Source: Shinella sp032095155
Lineage (GTDB): Bacteria; Pseudomonadota; Alphaproteobacteria; Rhizobiales; Rhizobiaceae
Reading direction: 5' to 3'
Length of the DNA: 64,000 nt
Assembly: GCF_049199905.1 (NCBI RefSeq)
Contig: NZ_JBLZPK010000034.1
Coordinates: 1-64,000 of the forward strand
This document shows positions 43,065 through 50,797 of this stretch, piece by piece. Every line of letters begins with the position of its first letter. The stretch's first letter is position 1. The position numbers and the translations under genes are program-made. The notes under the pieces are model-generated. The model ran no database searches. It had not been told where the DNA came from and saw nothing but the letters and a program-made list of their open reading frames with translations.

Positions 43065-44093
43065 TTAGCGGATCGGCGGAGCGTACTGCAGGCCGCCCTT
43101 CGTCCACAGGCTGTTCAGGCCGCGGGCGATCTTGAGCGGGGAACCTTCGCCGACATTGCGCTCGAAGGATTCGCCATAGTTACCGACAGCCTTGATGATC
43201 TGCACGGCCCAGTCTTTCGGCAGACCGAGGTCGGCACCGATGGTCGAGTCAGCTTCTTCGCCGAGGAAGCGCTTGATATCCGGGTTCGCGGACTTCTTCA
43301 TCTCTTCGACATTTGCGGTCGTGATGCCGAATTCTTCGGCGGCGACCATCGCATAGTGCGACCAGGTCACAATGTCGAACCACTTGGAGTCGTTCTGGCG
43401 AACGGCCGGGCCGAGCGGCTCCTTGGAGATGATTTCCGGCAGAACCATATGGTCGTCCGGATTGGCCATCTTCAGGCGGATCGAGTAGAGGCCCGAAGCG
43501 TCGGTCGTGTAGGCGTCGCAACGGCCGGCATTGTAGGCGGCGTCGGCTTCATCCTGCGCTTCGAAAACGACCGGCTTGAAATCCATGTTGTTGGAGCGGA
43601 AGTAGTCGGCGAGGTTCAGTTCCGTCGTGGTGCCGGACTGCACGCAGACCGAGGCGCCGGAGAGTTCGAGCGCCGACTTCACGCCGAGCTCCTTCTTCAC
43701 CATGAAGCCCTGGCCGTCATAGTAGTTCACGGCGCGGAAATCGAAGCCGAGCTGCGAATCGCGGCTGACGCTCCAGGTGGTGTTGCGGGCGAGAAGATCG
43801 ATTTCGCCCGACTGCAGAGCCGGGAAGCGGTCCTTCGCCGAAAGGGGAGTGAACTTCACCTTGGTGGCATCGCCGAAGACGGCAGCGGCCACGGCCTTGC
43901 AGAGATCGATGTCGAGACCGGCCCAGTTGCCGGCCGAATCCTGCGCGCCGAAACCGGCGAGGTTCGAGCCGTTCACGCCGCACTGCACGAAGCCCTTGGC
44001 CTTCACGTCAGAGAGCGTATCTGCCTGAGCAGCCGTTGCGCCAAGCCCCAGCACGGCAGCGCCAACGAGCGCTGTCACGATTTTTTTTGCCAT
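43065..44093 (-). CDS. aapJ: General L-amino acid ABC transporter, periplasmic binding protein AapJ
   Basis: Periplasmic solute-binding protein that delivers amino acids to AapQMP. Residues 1-24 form a signal peptide (VGAAVLGLGATAAQA before DTLSDVKAKG). The core segments GVNGSNLAGFGAQDSAGNWA, GLDIDLCKAVAAAVFGD and FTPLSAKDRFPALQSGEIDL are typical of the Bzt/Aap type, and 342 residues fits. It is the first gene of aapJQMP and divergent from metC, as in Rhizobium leguminosarum. Confidence 0.96.
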   Translation of the reverse strand: MAKKIVTALVGAAVLGLGATAAQADTLSDVKAKGFVQCGVNGSNLAGFGAQDSAGNWAGLDIDLCKAVAAAVFGDATKVKFTPLSAKDRFPALQSGEIDLLARNTTWSVSRDSQLGFDFRAVNYYDGQGFMVKKELGVKSALELSGASVCVQSGTTTELNLADYFRSNNMDFKPVVFEAQDEADAAYNAGRCDAYTTDASGLYSIRLKMANPDDHMVLPEIISKEPLGPAVRQNDSKWFDIVTWSHYAMVAAEEFGITTANVEEMKKSANPDIKRFLGEEADSTIGADLGLPKDWAVQIIKAVGNYGESFERNVGEGSPLKIARGLNSLWTKGGLQYAPPIR

Positions 44094-44447
44094 TTTTTCA
44101 CAACCTTTTTCTGTTGTCTTTGTTTTGTCCGCTGGTCACGCATTCGAGTGAACACGGTGCGGAACTCGCCACCCTCCCGGCGCGAGGTTGCTTATCTCAT
44201 TCTCAAAATTTCACAGGGTCAAGTGACCGAGCCCATTTTCCAGGTCGTAACCCAAATTTGTCGGCATTTGGCGCACTTCTGGGCAGAAAATCGGGGATTT
44301 GTGCAATAAATCGCCCAAAAAATCCGCGCCTTTTGCATTCGAAGCGCTTTGGCCCTCGTCTCATCCTTTCGTATGGGGGTTGACCTCCCGTGCCCACTGA
44401 CGAAAAGTCGAGCCATCAAGTCCCCTCGCATTTTCCGGATCGATCCC
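44094..44447. promoter_or_regulatory. Divergent regulatory region between aapJ and metC
   Basis: About 350 bases with lower GC than the genes. It must hold the promoters of the aap operon and of metC. I found no tRNA, riboswitch-like fold or strong hairpin by eye, and no match I trust to a known operator. Confidence 0.5.
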
Positions 44448-45638
44448 ATGAAAAACAGAGACGAAATCCTCGCCGGCGCCGGCGTGAACACCCGCCTTGC
44501 CCATGCCGGGAACGACCCGGCGGATTATCACGGTTTCGTCAATCCGCCGGTCGTGCACGCTTCGACCGTGCTCTTCCCCAACGCAGCGACGATGGAGAAC
44601 CGGGCACAAAAATACACCTATGGCACGCGCGGCACCCCGACGACGGATGCGCTTTGTGCGGCGATCGATGAGCTGGAAGGCTCTGCCGGCACCATTCTCG
44701 TGCCGTCGGGTCTGGCTGCCGTCACCGTGCCGTTCCTGGCCTATCTCTCGTCCGGCGATCACGCGCTGATCGTGGATTCGGTCTATCACCCGACGCGGCA
44801 TTTTTGCGATACGATGCTGAAGCGTCTCGGCGTGACCGTCGAATATTACGATCCGATGATCGGCGCGGGCATCGAGGCCCTGATCAAGCCGAACACCAAG
44901 CTGGTACATACGGAAGCGCCAGGCTCCAATACGTTCGAAATGCAGGACATCCCGGCGATTGCCGCCGCCGCGCACAAGCATGGCGCCGTCGTCACCATGG
45001 ACAACACCTGGGCGACGCCGCTCTATTTCAAGCCGCTGGATTTCGGTGTCGATGTCTCCATTCATGCGGCGACGAAGTATCCGGCGGGTCACTCCGACGT
45101 GCTATTCGGCACCGTCTCGGCCAATGCCGCCCATTGGGACCAGCTGTTCGACACGCAGATCACGCTCGGCACCTGTGCATCGCCCGACGATTCCTATCAG
45201 GTGCTGCGCGGCCTTCGCACCATGGGCGTGCGGCTGGAGCGGCACCAGGAAAGCGCGCTTGAACTGGCGCGCTGGCTGGAAGGTATTGAGGACGTGTCGC
45301 GCGTGCTGCATCCGGCATTGCCGAGTTTTCCGGGCCACGATCTGTGGAAGCGTGACTTCAAGGGCTCGAGCGGCATCTTCTCCATCGTGCTCGACGGCGG
45401 CTCGCCGGAACGTCACAAGGCCAAGGCTCATGCCTTCCTCGACGCGCTCGGCATCTTCGGCCTCGGCTATTCCTGGGGCGGCTTCGAATGCCTGGCGGTG
45501 CACGTGAACCTCAACGACCGCCGCGTCGCCAAGGGGCCGGAAGAAGGTCCGGTGCTGCGCCTGCAGATTGGCCTCGAAGATGTGAAGGATATCAAGGCGG
45601 ATATCGAGCGCGGGCTGGTCGCAGCGCGCGCCGTTTGA
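44448..45638 (+). CDS. metC: Cystathionine beta-lyase
   Basis: PLP enzyme that splits cystathionine to homocysteine, pyruvate and ammonia in methionine synthesis. The 396-residue protein has the Cys/Met metabolism fold: YTYGTRGTPTTDALCAAIDE near the start, the GLAAVTVPFLAYLSSGDHAL segment and the PLP lysine in SIHAATKYPAGHSDVLFG. The ATG at 44448 (MKNRDEILAGAG) fits the family N-terminus; the frame is open upstream without family character. It ends in a bidirectional terminator shared with the FAD monooxygenase gene. Confidence 0.93.
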   Translation: MKNRDEILAGAGVNTRLAHAGNDPADYHGFVNPPVVHASTVLFPNAATMENRAQKYTYGTRGTPTTDALCAAIDELEGSAGTILVPSGLAAVTVPFLAYLSSGDHALIVDSVYHPTRHFCDTMLKRLGVTVEYYDPMIGAGIEALIKPNTKLVHTEAPGSNTFEMQDIPAIAAAAHKHGAVVTMDNTWATPLYFKPLDFGVDVSIHAATKYPAGHSDVLFGTVSANAAHWDQLFDTQITLGTCASPDDSYQVLRGLRTMGVRLERHQESALELARWLEGIEDVSRVLHPALPSFPGHDLWKRDFKGSSGIFSIVLDGGSPERHKAKAHAFLDALGIFGLGYSWGGFECLAVHVNLNDRRVAKGPEEGPVLRLQIGLEDVKDIKADIERGLVAARAV

Positions 45639-45643
45639 CGCAG

Positions 45644-45680
45644 AAAATGCCCTCATCCGGTTTGCCGGGTGAGGGCTTTC
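45644..45680. terminator. Bidirectional terminator between metC and the FAD monooxygenase
   Basis: GCCCTCATCCGG (45649-45660) pairs with CCGGGTGAGGGC (45665-45676) with a single mismatch. It has T-runs on both sides, serving both convergent genes. Confidence 0.85.
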
Positions 45681-46839
45681 AATCGGGCGTGCGGTAACCG
45701 TAAAGCCAATCCAGATCGCCGGCGAGTTGCTCCGGCTTGCGCAGCGAGAGCACGAGGTTGCGGGCAAGCGCGACCGGGCCGCGGGCGTGGTAGGCGAAGC
45801 GGTTGAAGGCACCGCGGCTGCGGACTTTTTCGACGCGTTCCCGGCGTTCCTTTTCGAATCGGCGCAAGGCCGATCCGATATCGGTGGCGCCGGCGAGGCG
45901 GTTCGCCAGCAGCGCCGCGTCCTCGATCGCCATTGCCGCACCCTGCGCCGCAAAGGGCGTCATGGCATGGGCGGCATCGCCGATCAGCACCATGTCTTTC
46001 CCATCCGTCCAGGCACCATCGGCGCAGCCGAAGAGCGGCCAAGCCATGGGGTTCTGCGCCTCTTCTATGAGACGGCGGATGCCCGCGTGCCAACCGGCGA
46101 AGGCGTCCTGGAAACGGCCGCGTGTCAGGGCATCGCCCTTGCGCGTCCAACCTTCCGGCGGCGCATCGGCCTGCGCATGGATCGCGACGATGTTGAGGGC
46201 CTGCATCTCCGCCAGCGGATAGGCGACGAGATGGGCGTGCGGACCGAGAAAGGCCGTTACGGTGCGTGGATTGAGGAAGGCCGGCGCCAGGCCATAGGGC
46301 ACGAGGAAGCGCCAGGCGATATTACCGGAATAGCGGGCGGGCAGGGCGCCAGGGACGGCTTTGCGCAGGCGGGACCAGACACCATCGGCGGCGATCAGAA
46401 CGTCCGATGGCGCGAGGGCGCGGGCGGCTTCGGCGCTTTCGATTCGCTGGCCCGTCGTCAGCGTGCAGAGCGGGTTTTGCCTGATCGCATCGATGAGAAC
46501 GGCTTGGAGCGACGCCCGGTGCAGGACGCCGTAGGGTGCACCCCAGCGGCTGCGGGCAGCCTTGCCCGCTGGAACGGAAGCGAGGGGAGACAGCGTGTTT
46601 CCCGAGGCGAGCAGGATATGATCCGGTTCGCTCCAGCAGGCGCTCAGTGCATCGAGCAAGCCGAGATCGGCGAGGATGCGCGAGGCGTTGGGGGACAATT
46701 GCAGGCCGGCGCCGACCTCTTCGAGAGCGGGGGCCTGTTCAAGAATGTGGGAAGGGATGCCCTTGCGGGCGAGCGCAAGGGCTGTCGTCAGGCCGGCAAT
46801 GCCGGCGCCGACGATGGTCGCTGATGAAATCGAGGACAT
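45679..46839 (-). CDS. FAD-dependent monooxygenase (salicylate hydroxylase-like)
   Basis: Single-component flavoprotein hydroxylase of 386 residues. The FAD-binding GAGIAGLTTALALA motif is at residues 11-24, the DG motif appears as IAADGVWSRLR, and the GD motif as MVLIGDAAHAMTPFAAQGAA near residue 285. This layout matches aromatic ring hydroxylases such as salicylate 1-monooxygenase, but the substrate is not determined by sequence. The gene is convergent with metC, and a zinc-finger gene lies upstream on the same strand, 21 bases away. Confidence 0.88.
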   Translation of the reverse strand: MSSISSATIVGAGIAGLTTALALARKGIPSHILEQAPALEEVGAGLQLSPNASRILADLGLLDALSACWSEPDHILLASGNTLSPLASVPAGKAARSRWGAPYGVLHRASLQAVLIDAIRQNPLCTLTTGQRIESAEAARALAPSDVLIAADGVWSRLRKAVPGALPARYSGNIAWRFLVPYGLAPAFLNPRTVTAFLGPHAHLVAYPLAEMQALNIVAIHAQADAPPEGWTRKGDALTRGRFQDAFAGWHAGIRRLIEEAQNPMAWPLFGCADGAWTDGKDMVLIGDAAHAMTPFAAQGAAMAIEDAALLANRLAGATDIGSALRRFEKERRERVEKVRSRGAFNRFAYHARGPVALARNLVLSLRKPEQLAGDLDWLYGYRTPD

Positions 46840-46860
46840 GATGGTGCGGCCCTTCGGCCG

Positions 46861-47109
46861 TCACGCCGCCGCCTGGTTGGTGAAGATGCAGCCAGCGGGT
46901 TCCGTCTGAGTAGCCTTCAGGGCGGGGTTGTAGCGGTAGAGCGTCGAGCAGTAGGGGCAGACCTTTTCATTGTCGTCGCCCATGTCGAGGAAGACATGCG
47001 GGTGGTCGTAGGGCACCGAGGCGCCGACGCACATGAATTCCTTTACGCCGATCTCGATGACACCATGGCCGCCGTCGTTCTGGAAATGGGGAATGCTGTG
47101 CCCAGCCAT
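46861..47109 (-). CDS. Zinc-finger domain protein (zf-CHCC, NDUFS6-like)
   Basis: A small 82-residue protein with the CHCC zinc-binding pattern: FMCVGASVPYDHPHVFLDMG supplies Cys and His, and KVCPYCSTLYRYN supplies the CxxC pair. The same fold is found in the complex I subunit NDUFS6, where it binds zinc. GGAG lies seven bases before the ATG at 47109, and longer open frames upstream have no family character. It is divergent from the alpha/beta hydrolase. A role in complex I or in iron-sulfur handling is inference. Confidence 0.88.
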   Translation of the reverse strand: MAGHSIPHFQNDGGHGVIEIGVKEFMCVGASVPYDHPHVFLDMGDDNEKVCPYCSTLYRYNPALKATQTEPAGCIFTNQAAA

Positions 47110-47274
47110 GTCATGCTCCGTGGAAGTCCGTTTTCTGGCGCGGACCATAGTCGCCTTCCGGTGAAATGTGTAGATGCAAAACCGTCGCGGCGGCGACGAT
47201 TTCCTATGCCGGGCGTTTTCTCCGCGGGCAAAGGGCAGTATGAGCAGGTCTAAGAAAACGAAAGACGGCCCGCG

Positions 47275-48060
47275 ATGAACCTCGACAACCCGCCCTTTTC
47301 CCGCTTCACCCATGAAGGTCTGGAACTTGCCTTTTTCGACGAGGGTGACCCGTCGGGCGAACCGGTGTTGCTGATCCACGGCTTTGCCTCCAGCGCCAGC
47401 GTCAATTGGGTGTTTCCCGGCTGGCTGAAGACGCTGGGTGATGCCGGTTACCGTGTGATCGCGCTCGACAACCGTGGCCATGGCGCCAGCGCCAAGCCGC
47501 ACGATCCGGCGCTCTATACGCCGCCGCTGATGGCGGGCGATGCGGCAGCCCTGCTCGATCATCTCGGCATTCCCGAAGCCCATGTCTTCGGCTATTCGAT
47601 GGGCGCGCGCATCACTGCCTTCATGGCGCTGGCCCATCCGCACCGCGTGCGCTCCGTCGTTTTCGGCGGGCTCGGCATCGGCATGGTGGAGGGTGTGGGC
47701 GACTGGGATCCGATCGCCGATGCGCTGCTCGCGCCCTCGCTCGACGTCGTGACCCACGAGCGCGGCCGCATGTTCCGCGCCTTCGCCGACCAGACGAAAT
47801 CCGACCGCCAGGCGCTTGCCGCCTGCATCATGACTTCGCGGGATCTTCTGACCGTGGAAGACATGGGCCGCATCGATGTGCCCGCCCTGATCGGCGTCGG
47901 CACGAAGGACGATATTGCCGGCAATCCGCAGGATCTGGCAGCCCTGATGCCGGATGCCCGTGCACTCGATATCCCGGGCCGCGACCACATGCTCGCCGTC
48001 GGCGACAAGGTTTTCAAGCGCGCCGTGCTGGATTTCTACGGGGAGATCGGCGCGCGCTGA
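47275..48060 (+). CDS. Alpha/beta hydrolase
   Basis: Serine hydrolase of the alpha/beta fold, 261 residues. The nucleophile elbow GYSMGAR carries the catalytic serine, the oxyanion loop is LLIHGFASSAS, and the catalytic histidine lies in GRDHMLAVGD near the end; IGVGTKDDIAG likely supplies the acid. This resembles esterases and carboxylic ester hydrolases, with no clear substrate. It is divergent from the zinc-finger gene and ends about 90 bases before cysE. Confidence 0.9.
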   Translation: MNLDNPPFSRFTHEGLELAFFDEGDPSGEPVLLIHGFASSASVNWVFPGWLKTLGDAGYRVIALDNRGHGASAKPHDPALYTPPLMAGDAAALLDHLGIPEAHVFGYSMGARITAFMALAHPHRVRSVVFGGLGIGMVEGVGDWDPIADALLAPSLDVVTHERGRMFRAFADQTKSDRQALAACIMTSRDLLTVEDMGRIDVPALIGVGTKDDIAGNPQDLAALMPDARALDIPGRDHMLAVGDKVFKRAVLDFYGEIGAR

Positions 48061-48151
48061 CACGCCGTTTACGACAAAGCGCGTCCGGCCATTCCGCTGT
48101 GACGTGCTTTGCTTTATATATGATCCGGTAGGATGATGAAGGAGTGCGGCA

Positions 48152-48985
48152 ATGGTCGCGACGAATGAACTCAGGGCCGGCGACAAGCTCAAGGCCATGG
48201 ATCCGATCTGGGACAGCCTGCGCGAGGAAGCCCGCGTTGCCGCCCAGGCTGAGCCGCTCCTGGCGGCCTTTCTCTATTCGACGGTGCTGAACCACCGCTC
48301 GCTGGAGGAAAGCGTGATTCATCGCGTCTGCGAGCGCCTCGACCATCCGGACCTGCAGGCTAACCTCCTGCACCAGATCTTCGACGAAATGCTGGAAGAC
48401 TGGCCGGAATGGGGCAGCATCCTGCGCGTCGATATCCAGGCCGTGTACGACCGCGACCCCGCATGCCTGCGGTTCCTGGATGCCGTGCTCTATTTCAAGG
48501 GGTTCCACGCCATCCAGACGCACCGCGTCGCGCACTGGCTCTACAAAAGCGGCCGGCGCGACCTTGCGCTGTACCTTCAAAGCCGCTCCTCCAGCGTGTT
48601 CCAGACGGATATCAACCCGGCCGCCCATATCGGCAAGGGCATCTTCCTCGATCACGCGACGGGTCTGGTGGTCGGCGAAACCGCGTCCATCGGCGACAAT
48701 GTCTCGATCCTGCACAACGTGACGCTCGGCGGCACCGGCAAGGAGGGTGGCGACCGCCATCCGAAGATCGGTGACGGCGTGATGATCGGTGCCGGCGCGA
48801 AAATCCTCGGCAACATCCATATCGGCCACTGCTCGCGCATCGCCGCCGGCTCCGTCGTGCTGAAGCCCGTGCCGCCGAAATCGACGGTTGCCGGTGTGCC
48901 GGCGCGTGTCGTGGGCGAGGCGGGCTGCAACGAGCCGTCGCGTGCGATGGATCAGCTGCTGGCCGCCTTCGACTACGACCTCTGA
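48152..48985 (+). CDS. cysE: Serine O-acetyltransferase
   Basis: First committed enzyme of cysteine synthesis, forming O-acetylserine from serine and acetyl-CoA. An N-terminal helical domain (PIWDSLREEARVAA to about residue 140) is followed by left-handed beta-helix hexapeptide repeats, with the catalytic loop LHNVTLGGTGKEGGDRHPKI and the terminal GSVVLKPVPPKSTVAGVPAR. At 277 residues it matches CysE. GGAG lies upstream of the ATG. DUF3126 follows about 95 bases later. Confidence 0.95.
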   Translation: MVATNELRAGDKLKAMDPIWDSLREEARVAAQAEPLLAAFLYSTVLNHRSLEESVIHRVCERLDHPDLQANLLHQIFDEMLEDWPEWGSILRVDIQAVYDRDPACLRFLDAVLYFKGFHAIQTHRVAHWLYKSGRRDLALYLQSRSSSVFQTDINPAAHIGKGIFLDHATGLVVGETASIGDNVSILHNVTLGGTGKEGGDRHPKIGDGVMIGAGAKILGNIHIGHCSRIAAGSVVLKPVPPKSTVAGVPARVVGEAGCNEPSRAMDQLLAAFDYDL

Positions 48986-49079
48986 CCGGAAAAGTCGGCT
49001 GGTACCTGTCTTCAAGGGTTTACACGCTCTGAGGCAGGTGCGAGAAGCGCGGCACAGCAAATCGTTACGGAGACATATC

Positions 49080-49283
49080 GTGAAGCCGGAAGAAATCAGG
49101 AAGCTTGAGGCCTACTTCAAGCGCAATATCAACAAGGAGATCGTCATCAAGGCGCGTCCGCGCAAGGATGAATCGGCCGAAGTCTATCTTGCTGATGAAT
49201 TCCTGGGCGTCGTGTTCCGCGACGACGAGGACGGCGAACTCTCCTACAACTTCTCCATGGCGATCCTCGACATTGATCTGTGA
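49080..49283 (+). CDS. DUF3126 family small protein
   Basis: A conserved alphaproteobacterial protein of 67 residues. It begins VKPEEIRKLEAYFKRNINKE and ends SMAILDIDL, with the family core RPRKDESAEVYLADEFLGVV. The start is a GTG at 49080 with GGAGA eight bases before it. It follows cysE, which is the usual context in rhizobia, and is closed by a terminator. Function unknown. Confidence 0.88.
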   Translation: MKPEEIRKLEAYFKRNINKEIVIKARPRKDESAEVYLADEFLGVVFRDDEDGELSYNFSMAILDIDL

Positions 49284-49308
49284 TCTCTAGGATATTGCAG
49301 GACTTCAA

Positions 49309-49340
49309 AAGCCCGGCTGCCCTTGGCGCCGGGTTTTTTG
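49309..49340 (+). terminator. Terminator after DUF3126
   Basis: CCCGGC (49312-49317) pairs with GCCGGG (49328-49333) and is followed by six T (49334-49339). Confidence 0.8.
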
Positions 49341-49381
49341 TTTCTGGCACCTACTTCTGCCCTTGGCTCCTGCTTCTCCTC

Positions 49382-49467
49382 CGTCATCCTCGGCCGAGCC
49401 GAGGATCCATACATCCGGTACCGCCTCGCGTGTGGCATGGATCCTCGGCTCAAGGCCGAGGATGACG
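49382..49467. repeat. Long inverted repeat, REP-like intergenic palindrome
   Basis: Two arms of 29-31 bases form a near-perfect hairpin: CGTCATCCTCGGCC (49382-49395) plus GAGCCGAGGATCCAT (49396-49410) against ATGGATCCTCGGCTC (49437-49451) plus GGCCGAGGATGACG (49454-49467). Only an AA bulge in the right arm breaks the symmetry, and a 26-base loop separates the arms. Palindromes built on CCTCGG...GAGGATCCA are scattered through many Rhizobiaceae genomes. Confidence 0.85.
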
Positions 49468-49498
49468 TCGAGGGAGGGTGGGCGTCGGTGGCAGTCGG

Positions 49499-49528
49499 CG
49501 AGGTATGATAGGCCGAGGTATGATAGGC
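49499..49528. repeat. Tandem 15-base duplication
   Basis: CGAGGTATGATAGGC occurs twice in direct succession (49499-49513 and 49514-49528) with no mismatch. The rest of 49340-49700 contains no gene I can support. Confidence 0.9.
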
Positions 49529-49707
49529 AAAAGGCGACGAACGGACACGGCGGTGAAGGGCAGCTCCACCGTGACCGCCCAAAAGCCGCAAATCACCCGA
49601 ACTGTTCTCGCTCCGACGCCATTTATTATTATTTTGCGACGGCTTGGCTTTTCTCAACGCCAATAATCATACCTATCGCGCAACGTGTTGCTTTGGTTGA
49701 AAAATAT

Positions 49708-49753
49708 TGCATCGCACCATTTCATTGACTTTTTTGTGCATTGCATATAGATT
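49708..49753 (+). promoter_or_regulatory. Phasin promoter with two TGC-N3-GCA sites
   Basis: TGCATCGCA (49708-49716) lies upstream of a -35 TTGACT (49725-49730), and TGCATTGCA (49737-49745) lies between the -35 and the -10 (TATAGA or TAGATT, 49746-49753). TGC-N3-GCA is the type of site bound by the polyhydroxybutyrate repressor PhaR (AniA in rhizobia), which controls phasins. Confidence 0.6.
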
Positions 49754-49788
49754 TCGGACCATACCCCCGGGATCCAAAGGAGACTTCG

Positions 49789-50142
49789 ATGTTCAATTTT
49801 GACGATGCAAACAAGAAGGGCAAGGAAGCCGTGGACACGTTCGTGAAGAGCTACACGACGGCTGCTCAGGGCTGGCAGGCTATTGCGACCGAGACCGCCG
49901 ACTTCTCCAAGAAGTCCTTCGAAAACGGCCTTGCCCATTTCGAAAAGCTCTCCGGCGTCAAGAGCGTCGAAGCTGCAGTCGAACTCCAGGCCGCTTTCGT
50001 GAAGTCCTCCTATGAAGGTTTCGTCGCTGAAGCCACGAAGCTCAGCGAAATGTATGCGGACATCGCCAAGGGCGCCTACAAGACCTACGAAGCACCGGTC
50101 ACCAAGGCCGCTGCCGCTGCCAAGTCGGCCGTCGCCGCCTAA
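49789..50142 (+). CDS. Phasin family protein
   Basis: Small amphipathic protein, 117 residues, expected to coat polyhydroxybutyrate granules. It is almost wholly helical and Ala/Lys/Glu-rich, with the phasin segments FVKSYTTAAQGWQAIATETA and ELQAAFVKSSYEGFVAEATK and an Ala/Lys C-terminus. AAAGGAGA precedes the ATG at 49789. It stands alone with its own promoter, whose TGC-N3-GCA sites fit control by a PhaR-type repressor. Whether it sits on granules or has another surface-binding role cannot be told. Confidence 0.9.
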   Translation: MFNFDDANKKGKEAVDTFVKSYTTAAQGWQAIATETADFSKKSFENGLAHFEKLSGVKSVEAAVELQAAFVKSSYEGFVAEATKLSEMYADIAKGAYKTYEAPVTKAAAAAKSAVAA

Positions 50143-50192
50143 GGTTCTCTCGTAAAGCGTACGCGTATAACGTTTATCGGCCGGCTGCGGGC

Positions 50193-50220
50193 NNNNNNNN
50201 NNNNNNNNNNNNNNNNNNNN
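50193..50220. other. Assembly gap (28 N)
   Basis: Unknown bases between the phasin gene and clpS, next to GC-rich sequence likely to form a terminator hairpin. About 290 bases separate the two genes; apart from the gap I see no gene there. Confidence 0.95.
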
Positions 50221-50437
50221 CTTTTCGCGTTTCGGGGGTTGCGCGGGGCTGACGCGCTGGTCGCAAATTTCGCTATTTCCTTCGGACAGCCGGCGATTAT
50301 GATTGCAGTGCGAAGCAGGGGTCTTACAATCGTGTGACGAAACATTAGATAACAGGTCCAAAGGCTACCTCAGCCGAACGACGCGCCATAAAGGAAGCGG
50401 CCGGAATAGGACTCGTAATCAGGGAATGACCACGAAA

Positions 50438-50788
50438 ATGACTGTGAGACGGGTCACAATGCAGGACGGTGACGAGAGCGGCGGCACTCCCGGTCGCAGC
50501 ACCTCCGTCATTACCCGCACGAAGCCGAAGACGAAGAAGCCGAGCCTGTACCGCGTGCTGCTTCTCAACGACGATTATACGCCCATGGAATTCGTGATCC
50601 ACATTCTGGAGCGTTTCTTCCAGAAGGACCGTGAAGCGGCCACGCGGGTCATGCTGCATGTGCACAATCATGGCGTAGGCGAGTGTGGCGTGTTTACCTA
50701 CGAGGTTGCCGAAACCAAAGTGACACAGGTGATGGATTTCTCCCGCCAGCACCAGCATCCGCTGCAATGTGTCATGGAAAAGAAATGA
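50438..50788 (+). CDS. clpS: ATP-dependent Clp protease adapter ClpS
   Basis: Adaptor that brings N-degron substrates to ClpAP and modulates ClpA. The core YRVLLLNDDYTPMEFVIHIL and GVGECGVFTYEVAETKVTQV are diagnostic. The start is uncertain among in-frame ATGs at 50426, 50438 and 50459; 50438 gives 116 residues and aligns best with rhizobial ClpS (M before a short variable head, then MQDGDESGG). clpA starts nine bases downstream, so the two are one operon. Confidence 0.92.
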   Translation: MTVRRVTMQDGDESGGTPGRSTSVITRTKPKTKKPSLYRVLLLNDDYTPMEFVIHILERFFQKDREAATRVMLHVHNHGVGECGVFTYEVAETKVTQVMDFSRQHQHPLQCVMEKK

Positions 50789-50797
50789 GGAACGACC

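Noticed and set aside
44094..44447. A possible SAM riboswitch before metC
   Set aside because: I could not find the pairing or the conserved bases of SAM-I, SAM-II or SAM-V motifs by eye; a covariance search would settle it.
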